Notes under the pieces: model-generated | Database searches by the model: none | Seen by the model: the letters and a program-made list of their open reading frames with translations, nothing else | What the model was told of the DNA's origin: nothing | Shown: piece after piece, positions 21,265-29,709 of the stretch | How positions within the stretch are numbered: position 1 is the stretch's first letter | Layout: every line of letters starts with the position of its first letter | Made by a program: the position numbers and the translations under genes | NCBI RefSeq assembly: GCF_024171725.1 | Contig: NZ_JAMTCG010000001.1 | Span: forward strand, 124,001 to 188,000 | Length of the DNA stretch: 64,000 nucleotides | Source of the DNA: Williamsia serinedens | GTDB lineage: Bacteria; Actinomycetota; Actinomycetes; Mycobacteriales; Mycobacteriaceae | Direction of reading: 5' to 3'

Positions 21265-22128
21265 GTGCACCACTGGTACACCCACGACATCGTGGCGGGC
21301 GGCAAGCTGCCGCTGCTGCTGTTCTTCGCCGGCTTCGTCGGCGGGTTCATCGCGACCCGGGTCAGCGTGCGGCTCATCCGCGCCGACGTGAAGTGGTGGT
21401 TCCGCAACGTCAGCGCCGGACAGACCCACGTGCACCACATGGTGTTCGGGGTGGTGCTGTCGCTGGTGTCCGGCGTCTGGATCGTCGCGATCTCGATGAC
21501 CGCGACGCAGGCGCAGCTGTCCTGGCTGGCGTGTGCGTTCGGCGTCGGGGCGGCGCTCATCCTCGACGAGTTCGCCCTCATCTTCTATCTGCGCGACGTG
21601 TATTGGGCCGAGGAGGGGCGTGCGTCGGTGGACGCCGTCTTCGCGATGGTCGGGGCCACCGGCATGGCGTTGCTCGGTTTCCGACCCCTCGAGCTCATCA
21701 GCGTCTCCGACGCCTTCGACGACAGTTGGACCGAGACCCTCATCACCGTCGCCTTCGGCCTGGTGGGGCTGCTCGTCGCCGCGGTCGTGGTGGCCAAGGG
21801 CAAGCCGTGGACGGCGTTGATCGGCATCTTCGTGTTCCCGGTGCTGCTGATCGGTGCCATCCGCCTCGCCGACCCCGCGTCGCCGTGGGCGCGGTGGCGT
21901 TACACGTCGCGGCCGAAGCGGATGCACCGCGCGATCCGACGCGAGCGTCGGCAACGGCGCCCGCTGGTGCGGGCGAAGATCTTCCTGCAGGACCTCATGG
22001 CCGGCAGCCCGGACGTCGCCCACGCGATCGAGGCCGCCGAGACCGAACTCGACCGGGTGGTCCACCCGGCACCGGCACCCGACCCCGCCGGGCCGCGATC
22101 GTCGGTGCTGCTCTCCGGTCCGCGCTGA
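21265..22128 (+). CDS. Integral membrane protein of unknown function
   Basis: 287-aa polytopic protein not assigned to a characterised family. About five or six hydrophobic segments are visible: residues about 13-33, 58-76, 83-100, 122-139, 153-175 and 183-199. A histidine-rich motif [10 protein letters not shown] lies between the first two, and a basic C-terminal cytoplasmic region ([17 protein letters not shown]) follows. The GTG is preceded by a TAACCT -10 and no Shine-Dalgarno. Placement between trmD and rplS does not suggest a specific job. Confidence 0.75.
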   Translation: MHHWYTHDIVAGGKLPLLLFFAGFVGGFIATRVSVRLIRADVKWWFRNVSAGQTHVHHMVFGVVLSLVSGVWIVAISMTATQAQLSWLACAFGVGAALILDEFALIFYLRDVYWAEEGRASVDAVFAMVGATGMALLGFRPLELISVSDAFDDSWTETLITVAFGLVGLLVAAVVVAKGKPWTALIGIFVFPVLLIGAIRLADPASPWARWRYTSRPKRMHRAIRRERRQRRPLVRAKIFLQDLMAGSPDVAHAIEAAETELDRVVHPAPAPDPAGPRSSVLLSGPR

Positions 22129-22151
22129 CCCCGTGGGCTGACCCCGCGGGC

Positions 22152-22188
22152 GATTTCCGCAGCGGAGGGGGCCTCTGGCACAATGGTC
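22152..22188 (+). promoter_or_regulatory. rplS promoter block, twin of the rpsP promoter
   Basis: GATTTC at 22152, 21 bases, then CACAAT at 22179 within CTCTGGCACAATGGTC (22173-22188), identical in element and spacing to the rpsP block at 19124. The remaining 180 or so bases before rplS form an untranslated leader in which no conserved reading frame was seen. Confidence 0.7.
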
Positions 22189-22364
22189 GGGTTGCCGCTC
22201 GACGGTCGCATGCCGGTGTCGTCTCGACACCCGCGCCGGATGTCCGATCCGGTCCGACGAGCGGTCGCCCACGACTGGAGCACGAACCGGCGTCGGAGCA
22301 CATCGCCTGCGGTGTGCGCGCCGGGTCCTCTGTTCACGCCCTGTACGCAGATTGGAACCGACCG

Positions 22365-22706
22365 ATGAACACGCTGGACTCCCTCGACCAGAAGTCGCTG
22401 CGCGACGACATCCCCGACTTCCGCCCCGGCGACACGCTCGACGTGCACGTCAAGGTCATCGAGGGCTCGAAGGAGCGCGTCCAGGTGTTCAAGGGCGTCG
22501 TGATCCGTCGTCAGGGCGGCGGGATCCGTGAGACGTTCACCGTCCGCAAGGTCTCCTTCGGCGTCGGTGTCGAGCGCACCTTCCCGGTGCACAGCCCCAC
22601 CATCGCCAAGATCGACGTGGTCACCCGCGGTGACGTCCGCCGCGCCAAGCTCTACTACCTGCGTGATCTGCGCGGCAAGGCCGCCAAGATCAAGGAGAAG
22701 CGCTGA
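22365..22706 (+). CDS. rplS: 50S ribosomal protein L19
   Basis: Large-subunit protein at the 30S-50S interface, 113 aa, the standard length. Conserved blocks are [51 protein letters not shown] and the basic C-terminus [21 protein letters not shown] 22365 follows a long leader from the shared ribosomal promoter, so rplS has its own promoter although it lies close to the trmD group. Confidence 0.98.
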   Translation: MNTLDSLDQKSLRDDIPDFRPGDTLDVHVKVIEGSKERVQVFKGVVIRRQGGGIRETFTVRKVSFGVGVERTFPVHSPTIAKIDVVTRGDVRRAKLYYLRDLRGKAAKIKEKR

Positions 22707-22717
22707 CGCTCTCCCGT

Positions 22718-22746
22718 GTCGCCGCGACGTGTGCCGTCGCGGCGAC
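22718..22746 (+). terminator. Hairpin terminator after rplS
   Basis: GTCGCCGCGAC and GTCGCGGCGAC form a perfect 11-bp stem around a 7-nt loop, 11 bp after the rplS stop. There is no T tract, which is common for actinobacterial terminators. lepB then has its own promoter. Confidence 0.6.
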
Positions 22747-22763
22747 CACGGCCTGCGCTCGAC

Positions 22764-22769
22764 TAGGCT
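22764..22769 (+). promoter_or_regulatory. Candidate -10 hexamer for leaderless lepB transcript
   Basis: TAGGCT ends 6 nt before the lepB GTG, with no Shine-Dalgarno between. It lies downstream of the rplS hairpin, supporting a separate lepB transcript. Confidence 0.55.
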
Positions 22770-22775
22770 GACGCG

Positions 22776-23657
22776 GTGCCCGACACTCCTCGCCACGGAC
22801 GGCCCGACCCGGATCCCCCGCTCGACGACGAGTCGCGGTACGACCCGCAGTCCGCGCCCGGTGAAGGCGATGCCGACGAGACGGACGAGAAGCCGTGGCG
22901 CACGACCGGGCCCCGGCGTGAGGGCCGCGGTCGGTCCGCGCTGCGGGAGACCGCCATCATCATCGTCAGCGTCCTGGTCCTCACCTGGGTGCTGCAGACG
23001 TTCGTCGGCCGCCAGTACGTGATCCCCTCGGAGTCGATGGAGAACACCCTCCACGGCTGCACGGGGTGCACCAACGACCGCATCGTCATCGACAAGCTCA
23101 CCTACCGCTTCGACGACCCGAAACCCGGCGACGTCGTCGTGTTCAAGGCGCCGACGGCGTCGTGGGACGAGGGGTGGACCTCACCGCGCTCGAGCAACAC
23201 CGTCGTCCGCGGTCTGCAGGATGCGCTGTCCTGGTTCGGGTTCGCCCCGCCCGACGAGAACGACCTCGTCAAGCGCGTCATCGCGACCGGGGGTCAGACG
23301 GTGCAGTGCCGCAACGCCGACCGCAAGGGCGTGACGGTGAACGGCAAGGCCCTGACCGAGCGCTACATCGACAAGGCCCTGCAACAGCAGGACGCCGGCA
23401 TCAACCCCGGTCTCGACGCGGGCGGCACCGGCACGCTGTCCAGCTGTCTCGGACCGGATTTCGGACCGATCACCGTTCCCCAGGGCAACCTGTGGGTGAT
23501 GGGGGACAACCGGGGCAACTCCGCCGACTCCCGCTATCACATCACCGACGAACTGCAGGGCACCGTCCCCATCTCCGACGTCCGAGGCAAGGTGCGCTTC
23601 ATCATCTATCCGTTCTCCCGGATCGGTGGTGTCGGCTCCTTCGACCCACAGCGGTGA
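22776..23657 (+). CDS. lepB: Signal peptidase I
   Basis: Type I signal peptidase that removes signal peptides at the outer face of the membrane. The 293-aa protein has an acidic, proline-rich cytoplasmic N-terminus (about residues 1-55), one transmembrane helix (about 58-77), catalytic Ser87 in PSESMENTL and general-base Lys166 in [11 protein letters not shown]. The C-terminal boxes [17 protein letters not shown] are intact. The rnhB start overlaps its stop codon. Confidence 0.96.
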   Translation: MPDTPRHGRPDPDPPLDDESRYDPQSAPGEGDADETDEKPWRTTGPRREGRGRSALRETAIIIVSVLVLTWVLQTFVGRQYVIPSESMENTLHGCTGCTNDRIVIDKLTYRFDDPKPGDVVVFKAPTASWDEGWTSPRSSNTVVRGLQDALSWFGFAPPDENDLVKRVIATGGQTVQCRNADRKGVTVNGKALTERYIDKALQQQDAGINPGLDAGGTGTLSSCLGPDFGPITVPQGNLWVMGDNRGNSADSRYHITDELQGTVPISDVRGKVRFIIYPFSRIGGVGSFDPQR

Positions 23658-24358
23658 CCGGCGCTCTCCCGGGCGCGCGCTCCCGGCGCTGGCCGCCGCG
23701 ACCGCCCGTGCGACGCGCGGCGAGTCTCCGCACCTACGAGTTCGCCCTGACCAACAGCGGACTGGGCCCGGTGGCCGGTGTCGACGAGGCCGGCCGCGGC
23801 GCCTGCGCGGGACCGCTCGTGGTCGCGGCCTGCATCCTGCGGCCCACCCAACCGGTCTCGCTGTCCGAGCTCGACGACTCGAAGAAGCACACCGCCGCGA
23901 TGCGGGAGACCCTGTACCGCTCGGTGTTGCGGCACGCCGTCGCGAGCAGCGTGGTCGTGATCGACGCCGAGGAGGTCGACCGGATCGGCATCCACGTCGC
24001 CAACATCGAGGGGATGCGCCGGGCGATCGCGACGTTGTCGGTCCGTCCCGGATACGTTCTCTCCGACGGGTTCCGGGTCCCCGGGTTGACCGTGCCGTCG
24101 TTGCCGGTGATCGGCGGCGACGGGGCGGCGGCGTGCATCGCGGCGGCGAGCATCCTGGCCAAGGTGACCCGCGACCGCATCATGGTCGAGATGGACGCCG
24201 CACTGCCGGGATACGAGTTCGCGGTGCACAAGGGGTACAGCACCGAGCTGCACATGTCCTGCATCGACCGCCTCGGGCCGTCCCCGCAGCACCGCATGTC
24301 GTACCGCAACGTGCGTGAGCGCGTGCGTCCGGGATCCGCGCAGGACCGCACTGGTTAG
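23654..24358 (+). CDS. rnhB: Ribonuclease HII
   Basis: Endonuclease cutting RNA in RNA-DNA hybrids and at misincorporated ribonucleotides. The catalytic motif [15 protein letters not shown] supplies the first Asp-Glu pair; later acidic residues lie in [10 protein letters not shown] and in [15 protein letters not shown] 23654 gives a GTGA overlap with lepB and a 234-aa product whose basic N-terminus resembles mycobacterial RNase HII; GTG 23708 is a shorter option. The terminal TAG also serves as part of the next promoter. Confidence 0.93.
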   Translation: MTGALPGARSRRWPPRPPVRRAASLRTYEFALTNSGLGPVAGVDEAGRGACAGPLVVAACILRPTQPVSLSELDDSKKHTAAMRETLYRSVLRHAVASSVVVIDAEEVDRIGIHVANIEGMRRAIATLSVRPGYVLSDGFRVPGLTVPSLPVIGGDGAAACIAAASILAKVTRDRIMVEMDAALPGYEFAVHKGYSTELHMSCIDRLGPSPQHRMSYRNVRERVRPGSAQDRTG

Positions 24359-24361
24359 GCT
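24356..24361 (+). promoter_or_regulatory. Candidate -10 hexamer for the DUF2469 gene
   Basis: TAGGCT ends 6 nt before ATG 24368; its TAG is the rnhB stop codon. No ribosome binding site is visible in the gap. Confidence 0.5.
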
Positions 24362-24367
24362 GAGCGC

Positions 24368-24691
24368 ATGAGTGCGGAGGATCTCGAGAAGTACGAGACC
24401 GAGATGGAGCTGTCGCTGTACCGCGAGTACAAGGACGTGGTCGGCCAGTTCACCTACGTGGTCGAGACCGAGCGTCGCTTCTACCTCGCCAACAGCGTCG
24501 AGATGGTGCCCCGCAACGCCGACGGTGAGGTCTACTTCGAGGTGCGGATGTCCGACGCCTGGGTGTGGGACATGTACCGGCCCGCACGGTTCGTCAAACA
24601 GGTCCGCGTGATCACGTTCAAGGACGTCAACATCGAGGAACTCGAGTCGTCGGAGCTCAGGCTGCCCGAGGACGGGGACCTGCCGGGCTGA
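24368..24691 (+). CDS. DUF2469 family protein
   Basis: 107-aa soluble acidic protein conserved across actinobacteria beside rnhB (M. tuberculosis Rv2901c, from memory). It is rich in aromatic and charged residues (EKYETEMELSLYREYKDVVGQF, ERRFYLANSVEMVPR, WVWDMYRPARFVKQVRVITFKDVNIEEL), with no signal peptide, membrane segment or catalytic motif. Its function is unknown. The last 35 bp overlap the 3' end of the convergent MFS gene. Confidence 0.9.
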   Translation: MSAEDLEKYETEMELSLYREYKDVVGQFTYVVETERRFYLANSVEMVPRNADGEVYFEVRMSDAWVWDMYRPARFVKQVRVITFKDVNIEELESSELRLPEDGDLPG

Positions 24692-26405
24692 CCGGCTCGG
24701 CCGGTGTCCGCCGCAGGGCGAGACACGCCGCCGCGAGCACAAGCGCCGTCGCGGCGATCGTCCACAGCGTCGTGGTGAACGCGGCGAGGAACGCGCGGGC
24801 CGCCGCGTGGTCTGCCGCGTCCCGCAGCGCGGGACCCGCGGTCGCCAGCACCCGGGCTCGCGGACCGGTGCCCGCATCGCGGGTGGAGCAGCCGGGCGGG
24901 GCCACCTCGGGCCGCGTGGACGACAGCTGCCGTCGGGCGCAGTCGGTGAACGACCCGACGACGAACGGCGCCACCTCGGTCGGCACGGGCGTGGTGCGCA
25001 ACGACGCGGTCAGGCGTTCTCCCGACTGCGTGGCCGCCGACGGGGCCGCGCCGGCCACCTGCGCGAAGAAGAACACCCCCACCACCGCCAGGCCGACCGA
25101 TGCACCGATCTGCTGCACCGTCGGGACCATCCCCGACGCCGAGCCGACGGTCTGCTCGGTGGTGCCGGACACGATGGTCGCCTGCAGCGGCGCCACGAAC
25201 AGTCCGACGCCGACGCCCCCGAGCACCAGTGCCGGGATCAGGGGCGGCAGGTCCAACGCAGCCGACGACGGGTCGAGCAGGGCGGCCGTCCACGCGACGG
25301 CCACGGCGAAGACGGCCATCCCGAGCGCCAGGGTGCGCGCACCCAGGCGCGGCACGATCAGCGACGACCCGACCGACCCGGCAGCGGCACCGAGCGCGAA
25401 CGGCAGCGTGATGAGTCCCGTGCGCAGCGCCGAGTAGCCCAGGCCGAACTGCGCGGTCACCGACATCGCGAAGAAGAACGCGCCGAAGACCCCGAAGAAC
25501 GCGATCGACAGCACGCATCCGACCGCGAAGGCGCGGCTGCGGAACAGGTCCACGCGCAGCAGTGGCTGCCCGCCCCGGTCCAGCAGTGACCTCTCGTGCA
25601 CGAGGAATGTCGCGACCAGGATCACCGCGGCGCCCATGAGCACCCAGGTCCAGGCGGGCCATCCCTTCTCCCGGCCGACGGCGAGCGGGTAGATGAGGGC
25701 GAACAGGCCGGACGACGACAGGACGGCGCCGCGGAGGTCGAGCGGGACGTCGCGGACGGCGCGCATCACCGGCAGACACCGCCACGCCACGAGGCAGGCG
25801 ATCACGCCGAAGGGCATGTTCACGAGGAAGACGACCCGCCAGCCGAGCCCGGCCACGTCGGCCGAGATGAGTGCACCGCCGACCACCGGGCCGCAGATCG
25901 CGGCGATGCCCGCCGTCGCGCCGTAGACGCCGAACACGAGCGGGTGCCGCGCCCGGGGGAACATCGTCGCGATCACCGCGATGGTCTGCGCCGACGCACA
26001 GGCGGCGCTCACGCCCTGCACCCCCCGCAGCACGATCAGCTCGGTGGGGCCGGTCGCCGTGCCGCACAGGACGGACGCGATCGTGAACGCGGCCAGGGCC
26101 CCGACGAACATGCGGTGTCGCCCGACGCGTTCACCGAGTCGCGACCCGGCCATCAGCGTGCAGGCGAACGCCAGGGTGTAGACGGTGAGCACCAGCAGCT
26201 GGTCCGACGACGTCGCCGCGAGATCACGGGCGAGGTCGGGCAGTGCGATGTTGACGATGGTGGTGTCCACCATCTGCATGAACACCGCGATGAGGCACGC
26301 CGCGAACGCCGCCCACGCGATCGCCGGTCGGGGATGGATGGCCGCCCCGACCGGCGGGGTGACCACCGACGTGTCGGATGCCGTGCGTGTCGGCGAGTCC
26401 GCCAC
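24657..26405 (-). CDS. DHA2-family (EmrB/QacA-type) MFS exporter
   Basis: 582-aa major-facilitator drug/H+ antiporter with about 14 predicted helices. The N-terminal helix carries MQMVDTTIVNIALPDLARDL, typical of the 14-TMS DHA2 group. The inter-helix motif A is SRLGERVGRHRMFV and motif C is GATAGIAAICGPVVGG. A large periplasmic loop lies in the last third (about residues 445-520), before the final helix. It begins 6 bp after the PapA-like acyltransferase gene and is surely co-transcribed with it, suggesting export of that enzyme's acylated product. A general multidrug role remains possible. Confidence 0.88.
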   Translation of the reverse strand: MADSPTRTASDTSVVTPPVGAAIHPRPAIAWAAFAACLIAVFMQMVDTTIVNIALPDLARDLAATSSDQLLVLTVYTLAFACTLMAGSRLGERVGRHRMFVGALAAFTIASVLCGTATGPTELIVLRGVQGVSAACASAQTIAVIATMFPRARHPLVFGVYGATAGIAAICGPVVGGALISADVAGLGWRVVFLVNMPFGVIACLVAWRCLPVMRAVRDVPLDLRGAVLSSSGLFALIYPLAVGREKGWPAWTWVLMGAAVILVATFLVHERSLLDRGGQPLLRVDLFRSRAFAVGCVLSIAFFGVFGAFFFAMSVTAQFGLGYSALRTGLITLPFALGAAAGSVGSSLIVPRLGARTLALGMAVFAVAVAWTAALLDPSSAALDLPPLIPALVLGGVGVGLFVAPLQATIVSGTTEQTVGSASGMVPTVQQIGASVGLAVVGVFFFAQVAGAAPSAATQSGERLTASLRTTPVPTEVAPFVVGSFTDCARRQLSSTRPEVAPPGCSTRDAGTGPRARVLATAGPALRDAADHAAARAFLAAFTTTLWTIAATALVLAAACLALRRTPAEPVSPAGPRPRAA

Positions 26406-26411
26406 GTCGGC

Positions 26412-27836
26412 TCAGCGCGTCAGCGAGGCCAGCGACGGCGCGTGGTCGCCGGCGGAGGCGATCGCGCGGAACATGTCGGAGAACCGGGCGACGTAGTGGT
26501 CGATCGACTCCGCGGCGGTGGCGGTGTCCGGGTAGAGCAGGGTCATGACGGTGTACTCGGGGAACCGGTTGACCCAGAGGTACACCTCCTCCGACGACCC
26601 GCGGTTGCCGAAGACACCGCCGTTGATGTGGTCGAACATCTGCGCGCCGGGCAGCTTGCGGACGTCGATGAAACTCACCATCGGCACGACCCAGCCGTCG
26701 GGGACGACGATGCCGGAGTCGGCGGGGATCAACTCGACCACGCGGTGCAGCGACACCTCCGACAGCGACTTCCCGGCGTCGAAGGACTGCTGTGTCCGGC
26801 CCACGAGCGAGGCGAAGGTGTCGTCGTTCTCGAAGTCGGTGGTGACCGGGATGAGGTTGGTGAACCAGCCGACGGAGTTGAACTCCTCCGGGGTGCTGCG
26901 GGTGTTCTTCGGCGTGAAACCGAGGTACCGCGAGGCGCCGGTGATCTCGTGGGCGACCATCCCGGCGACGGTCAGGACACCGGCGGTGAAGCCGGCGCGG
27001 TTGGCCTTGCAGGCGGCGTCGAAGCGGTCGGCCCCGGGGCCGTCGAGGAGTTGCACGGTCAGGATCCGGCTGCGGGTGTAGCCGTCCTCGGCGACGCCGA
27101 GGTCGAGCGGGAAGCGGGGCAGCGTCCCGCCGTTCGCGGAGAGCAGGGACAGCCACCGGGCGACCCGCTCGTCGGACAGGTCGAGCTCGGCGCCGGCGTC
27201 GCGCTCGCGGACGCAGTAGTCGAGGTAGCTGCCCGCCGGAGCGAGGGCGGGGGCGGATCCCGAGACCGCGCTGCCGTAGAGGGCGATGAGGTCGACGCAC
27301 GACAGCGCCTGCGAGACACCGTCGGAGTTGAGGTGGTCGACCGCGAAGTAGACGGTGAAGCTCTCGTCGTGCTCGATCACCCCGACGGTGAAGCAGTCCC
27401 AGTGGAACGGCCCCGGCGTCGTCTGCTGCACGTGGGCGAGGATCGCGGCGCTGTCGGCGAAGTCACCGTGATCGGTGGGGGCGAACTCGACCGACTCGGC
27501 GTCCATCAGATGGCGGGTGACGACGTGGTCGTCGTCGATCGCGAACCAGCTGCGGAAGGTGTCGTGCCGGCGGAGGAAACCGTTCACGGTGCGGGTCATC
27601 GCCTCGACGTCGAGGTGCCCGCCGATGTCGAAGGAGATGAGGCACAGCCGGGAGAAGCGGAAGCCCGCGTTCTCGTTGCGGCGTGCGGCGCGCAGGTAGG
27701 ACTGCTGCTGGTAGGACGGCGGCACGGCGGTCGCGGGAGCGGCGGCGGCCGCGTCGATCGCGGCCGGTGTCGCGTGCCAGGTGGTGACCCGGCCCGGCGC
27801 CGGCGTCCACTCGTCGATCAGCCCGAAATTGATCAT
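26412..27836 (-). CDS. PapA-type (polyketide-associated) condensation-fold acyltransferase
   Basis: 474-aa member of the chloramphenicol-acetyltransferase/NRPS-condensation superfamily, closest in pattern to mycobacterial PapA proteins that esterify trehalose or diol lipids. The N-terminal LIDEWTPAPG ... TTWHAT and the active-site stretch VDHLNSDGV near residue 168 are visible; the catalytic second His and the Asp-Gly of HHxxxDG are kept while the first His is Asp. ATG 27836 is chosen because GAGGGG lies 6 nt upstream; ATG 27842 abuts it. The substrate is unknown. It is the first gene of a two-gene operon with the MFS exporter. Confidence 0.85.
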   Translation of the reverse strand: MINFGLIDEWTPAPGRVTTWHATPAAIDAAAAAPATAVPPSYQQQSYLRAARRNENAGFRFSRLCLISFDIGGHLDVEAMTRTVNGFLRRHDTFRSWFAIDDDHVVTRHLMDAESVEFAPTDHGDFADSAAILAHVQQTTPGPFHWDCFTVGVIEHDESFTVYFAVDHLNSDGVSQALSCVDLIALYGSAVSGSAPALAPAGSYLDYCVRERDAGAELDLSDERVARWLSLLSANGGTLPRFPLDLGVAEDGYTRSRILTVQLLDGPGADRFDAACKANRAGFTAGVLTVAGMVAHEITGASRYLGFTPKNTRSTPEEFNSVGWFTNLIPVTTDFENDDTFASLVGRTQQSFDAGKSLSEVSLHRVVELIPADSGIVVPDGWVVPMVSFIDVRKLPGAQMFDHINGGVFGNRGSSEEVYLWVNRFPEYTVMTLLYPDTATAAESIDHYVARFSDMFRAIASAGDHAPSLASLTR

Positions 27837-28211
27837 GTCCATCCCCTCTGACGCGGGTGCCCGCGCCTGTCCCCGGCACCGGTCTCGCCCTCGACCCACG
27901 GGGTCGCCGACGCACCACGACGTGTGTCTCACCCGTACACACCCAATCGGACAATGCCGACGAGAGCGCGTGTGTCACAACAGGTGTTGAGACGTGACCG
28001 CCCCCACACCTACGGGAAGGTAACCCGGACACCTGAGCAGAGGCAACTTCCGACGGACAGTGCCACAAGTGGTGCTGTGACCTGCACAGCGGATGCTGTG
28101 ACCTGCATTACCGTGGGGTAGGGTCGCCTGCGCACCACGGGCCGCACGTCGCCCGCGGCGGCCGCCGGAGCCGGTCCACACCGTGATCGTCCCGGCGCGG
28201 GGATCGAGGGG
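27837..28211. promoter_or_regulatory. Divergent control region between the PapA-like and mycolyltransferase genes
   Basis: A 375-bp non-coding stretch between divergent genes with no supportable reading frame. It holds a GAGGGG ribosome binding site for the acyltransferase at 27843-27848 (minus strand), a perfect CAACA-GG-TGTTG palindrome at 27978-27989, a 21-bp-period repeat at 28073-28107, and a TAGGGT -10 candidate at 28119-28124 facing the mycolyltransferase. It is more AT-rich than its flanks. Confidence 0.6.
28073..28107 (+). promoter_or_regulatory. Duplicated operator-like motif
   Basis: TGCTGTGACCTGCA occurs at 28073-28086 and again at 28094-28107, a 21-bp period (two helical turns). 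The first copy extends into a perfect inverted repeat, GCTGTG-ACCTG-CACAGC (28074-28090). The second overlaps the expected -35 position of the TAGGGT hexamer at 28119. This looks like a double regulator site for the mycolyltransferase gene; the regulator is unknown. Confidence 0.55.
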
Positions 28212-28220
28212 ATGGGCGGG

Positions 28221-29240
28221 GTGACCGGGCGACAGGCGACGGCGGGACGCGGCACGACAGGAGCCGTCGGTGCAGTCGTCGTCCTCCTTCTCGCGGCGTT
28301 GGCGGCGACGGTGTCCCCGGCGTCCGCGCAGTCCGCCGCGACCATCGCCTCCGAGCGACCCGGCGTCCGCGGGACCCTGGCCCTGACCGTCGCCTCGCCG
28401 GCGATGCGTGCGCCGATGCGCGTCGACGTGATCCCCCCTCGGGACCCCTCCGTCCCCCATCCGACCGTCTATCTCCTCAACGGCGCTCAGGGTGGACTCA
28501 ACGGCAGCAGCTGGCTCGACCAGACCGACGTCGTCGACTTCTTCGCCGGCAAGAACGCCACCGTCGTGATCCCGGTGGGCGGTCAGGCCAGCTACTTCGC
28601 CGACTGGCGGGCCGACGACCCCGTCCTGGGCCATCAGAAGTGGGCGACGTTCCTGACGAAGGAGCTGCCGCCGCTGATGGACGCCCGTTTCGGCGGCGAC
28701 GGGCGCAACGCGCTCGCCGGGATCTCCATGGCGGGCACGTCCGTCCTCCAGCTGGCGATCGAGGCACCCGGTCTCTACCGCGCCGTCGGCTCCTACAGTG
28801 GCTGCGCCCAGACGTCCGACCTCGTCGGACAGGCCTACGTCCGACTGACCGTCGCCCGCGGTGGCGGGAACGCCGACAACATGTACGGCCCCGTCGACGA
28901 CCCGGCCTGGGTCCGCAACGACCCCTACGTCAACGCCGAGAAGCTGCGCGGCACGGCGCTCTACATCTCCGCGGCCACCGGTGCACCCGGCCCCTACGAC
29001 CGCATCGACGGGCCCGGGATCGACGGGAACGTCGCGGAACTGGTGTCGCGCATCGGCGTCGGCGCCGTCATCGAGAGCTCGGTACGACGGTGCACGGTCG
29101 CGCTGCAGGCCAAGCTCGACCGTCTCGGCATCCCGGCGACGTTCTCGCTGCCGCCGGCCGGGACGCACAGCTGGCCGTACTGGCAGGACAGCCTGCACCG
29201 CTCGTGGCCGCTGTTCGCCCGAGCGCTCGCGACGGGCTGA
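28221..29240 (+). CDS. Secreted mycolyltransferase (antigen 85/Cmt family esterase)
   Basis: Alpha/beta-hydrolase that transfers mycolates between trehalose mycolates and the arabinogalactan layer outside the cell. A signal peptide runs to about residue 35 with cleavage after PASA. The nucleophile is Ser169 in GISMAGTS, a likely acidic residue lies in VIESSVRRC, and His316 is in PPAGTHSWPYW, the same ending as antigen 85. GTG 28221 has GAGGGG nine nt upstream; ATG 28212 is an alternative. Length (339 aa) fits the short Cmt/Ag85 class. It is divergent from the acyltransferase-exporter operon. Confidence 0.9.
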   Translation: MTGRQATAGRGTTGAVGAVVVLLLAALAATVSPASAQSAATIASERPGVRGTLALTVASPAMRAPMRVDVIPPRDPSVPHPTVYLLNGAQGGLNGSSWLDQTDVVDFFAGKNATVVIPVGGQASYFADWRADDPVLGHQKWATFLTKELPPLMDARFGGDGRNALAGISMAGTSVLQLAIEAPGLYRAVGSYSGCAQTSDLVGQAYVRLTVARGGGNADNMYGPVDDPAWVRNDPYVNAEKLRGTALYISAATGAPGPYDRIDGPGIDGNVAELVSRIGVGAVIESSVRRCTVALQAKLDRLGIPATFSLPPAGTHSWPYWQDSLHRSWPLFARALATG

Positions 29241-29322
29241 CGCTCCCCAGTTCGCCCCGCCTCCACACATGGGGCGCCGGGGCGCGGTCGTCAGCCCCCG
29301 GGCGACGGTCCCGGCGACCAGA

Positions 29323-29709
29323 GTGGCCGACGTGGAGGACAGCGCACGGCCAGCGAGCCGACAACTGATCGGCCGCCGGGGCGAGGACGCCGCGGCGGAC
29401 CACCTGCTGCACCAGGGCTTCTCGGTGCTGGAGCGGAACTGGCGGTGCCGCTGGGGCGAGCTGGACATCATCGCCGCCGACGGTCCCGCCCTCGTCGTGG
29501 TCGAGGTGAAGACCCGCACCGGCGACCGCTTCGGTAGCCCGGCCGAGGCGGTGACCCCGGCCAAGTACCGGCGACTCCGTCGTCTCGCGGGCCTGTGGCT
29601 CGACGGACAGTCCCGGGGCTTCGCCGCCGTCCGCTTCGACGTCGTCGCCGTCCTGCTCGACCTGCGTACCGACGCGGTCGCGGTGACCCACATCCGGGGG
29701 ATCTCGTGA
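29323..29709 (+). CDS. YraN/UPF0102 family endonuclease-like protein
   Basis: Restriction-endonuclease-fold protein of unknown role, about 128 aa. The UPF0102 core is intact: GRRGEDAAADHLLHQGFSVLERNWRCRWGELDIIA followed by VVVEVKTRTGDRFG, where E-x-K plus the preceding Asp form the PD-(D/E)xK-like site. GTG 29323 gives a start close to the mycobacterial homologue; ATG 29269 and GTG 29332 are alternatives. Its stop overlaps the comM GTG. Adjacency to comM and dprA suggests a role in DNA uptake or processing, but this is inference. Confidence 0.88.
   Translation: MADVEDSARPASRQLIGRRGEDAAADHLLHQGFSVLERNWRCRWGELDIIAADGPALVVVEVKTRTGDRFGSPAEAVTPAKYRRLRRLAGLWLDGQSRGFAAVRFDVVAVLLDLRTDAVAVTHIRGIS

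Noticed and set aside
25596-27851. 751-codon plus-strand frame antisense to the MFS and PapA-like genes
   Set aside because: Repetitive Asp/Gly/His/Arg composition without motifs; both minus-strand genes show full family motifs and a shared operon layout.
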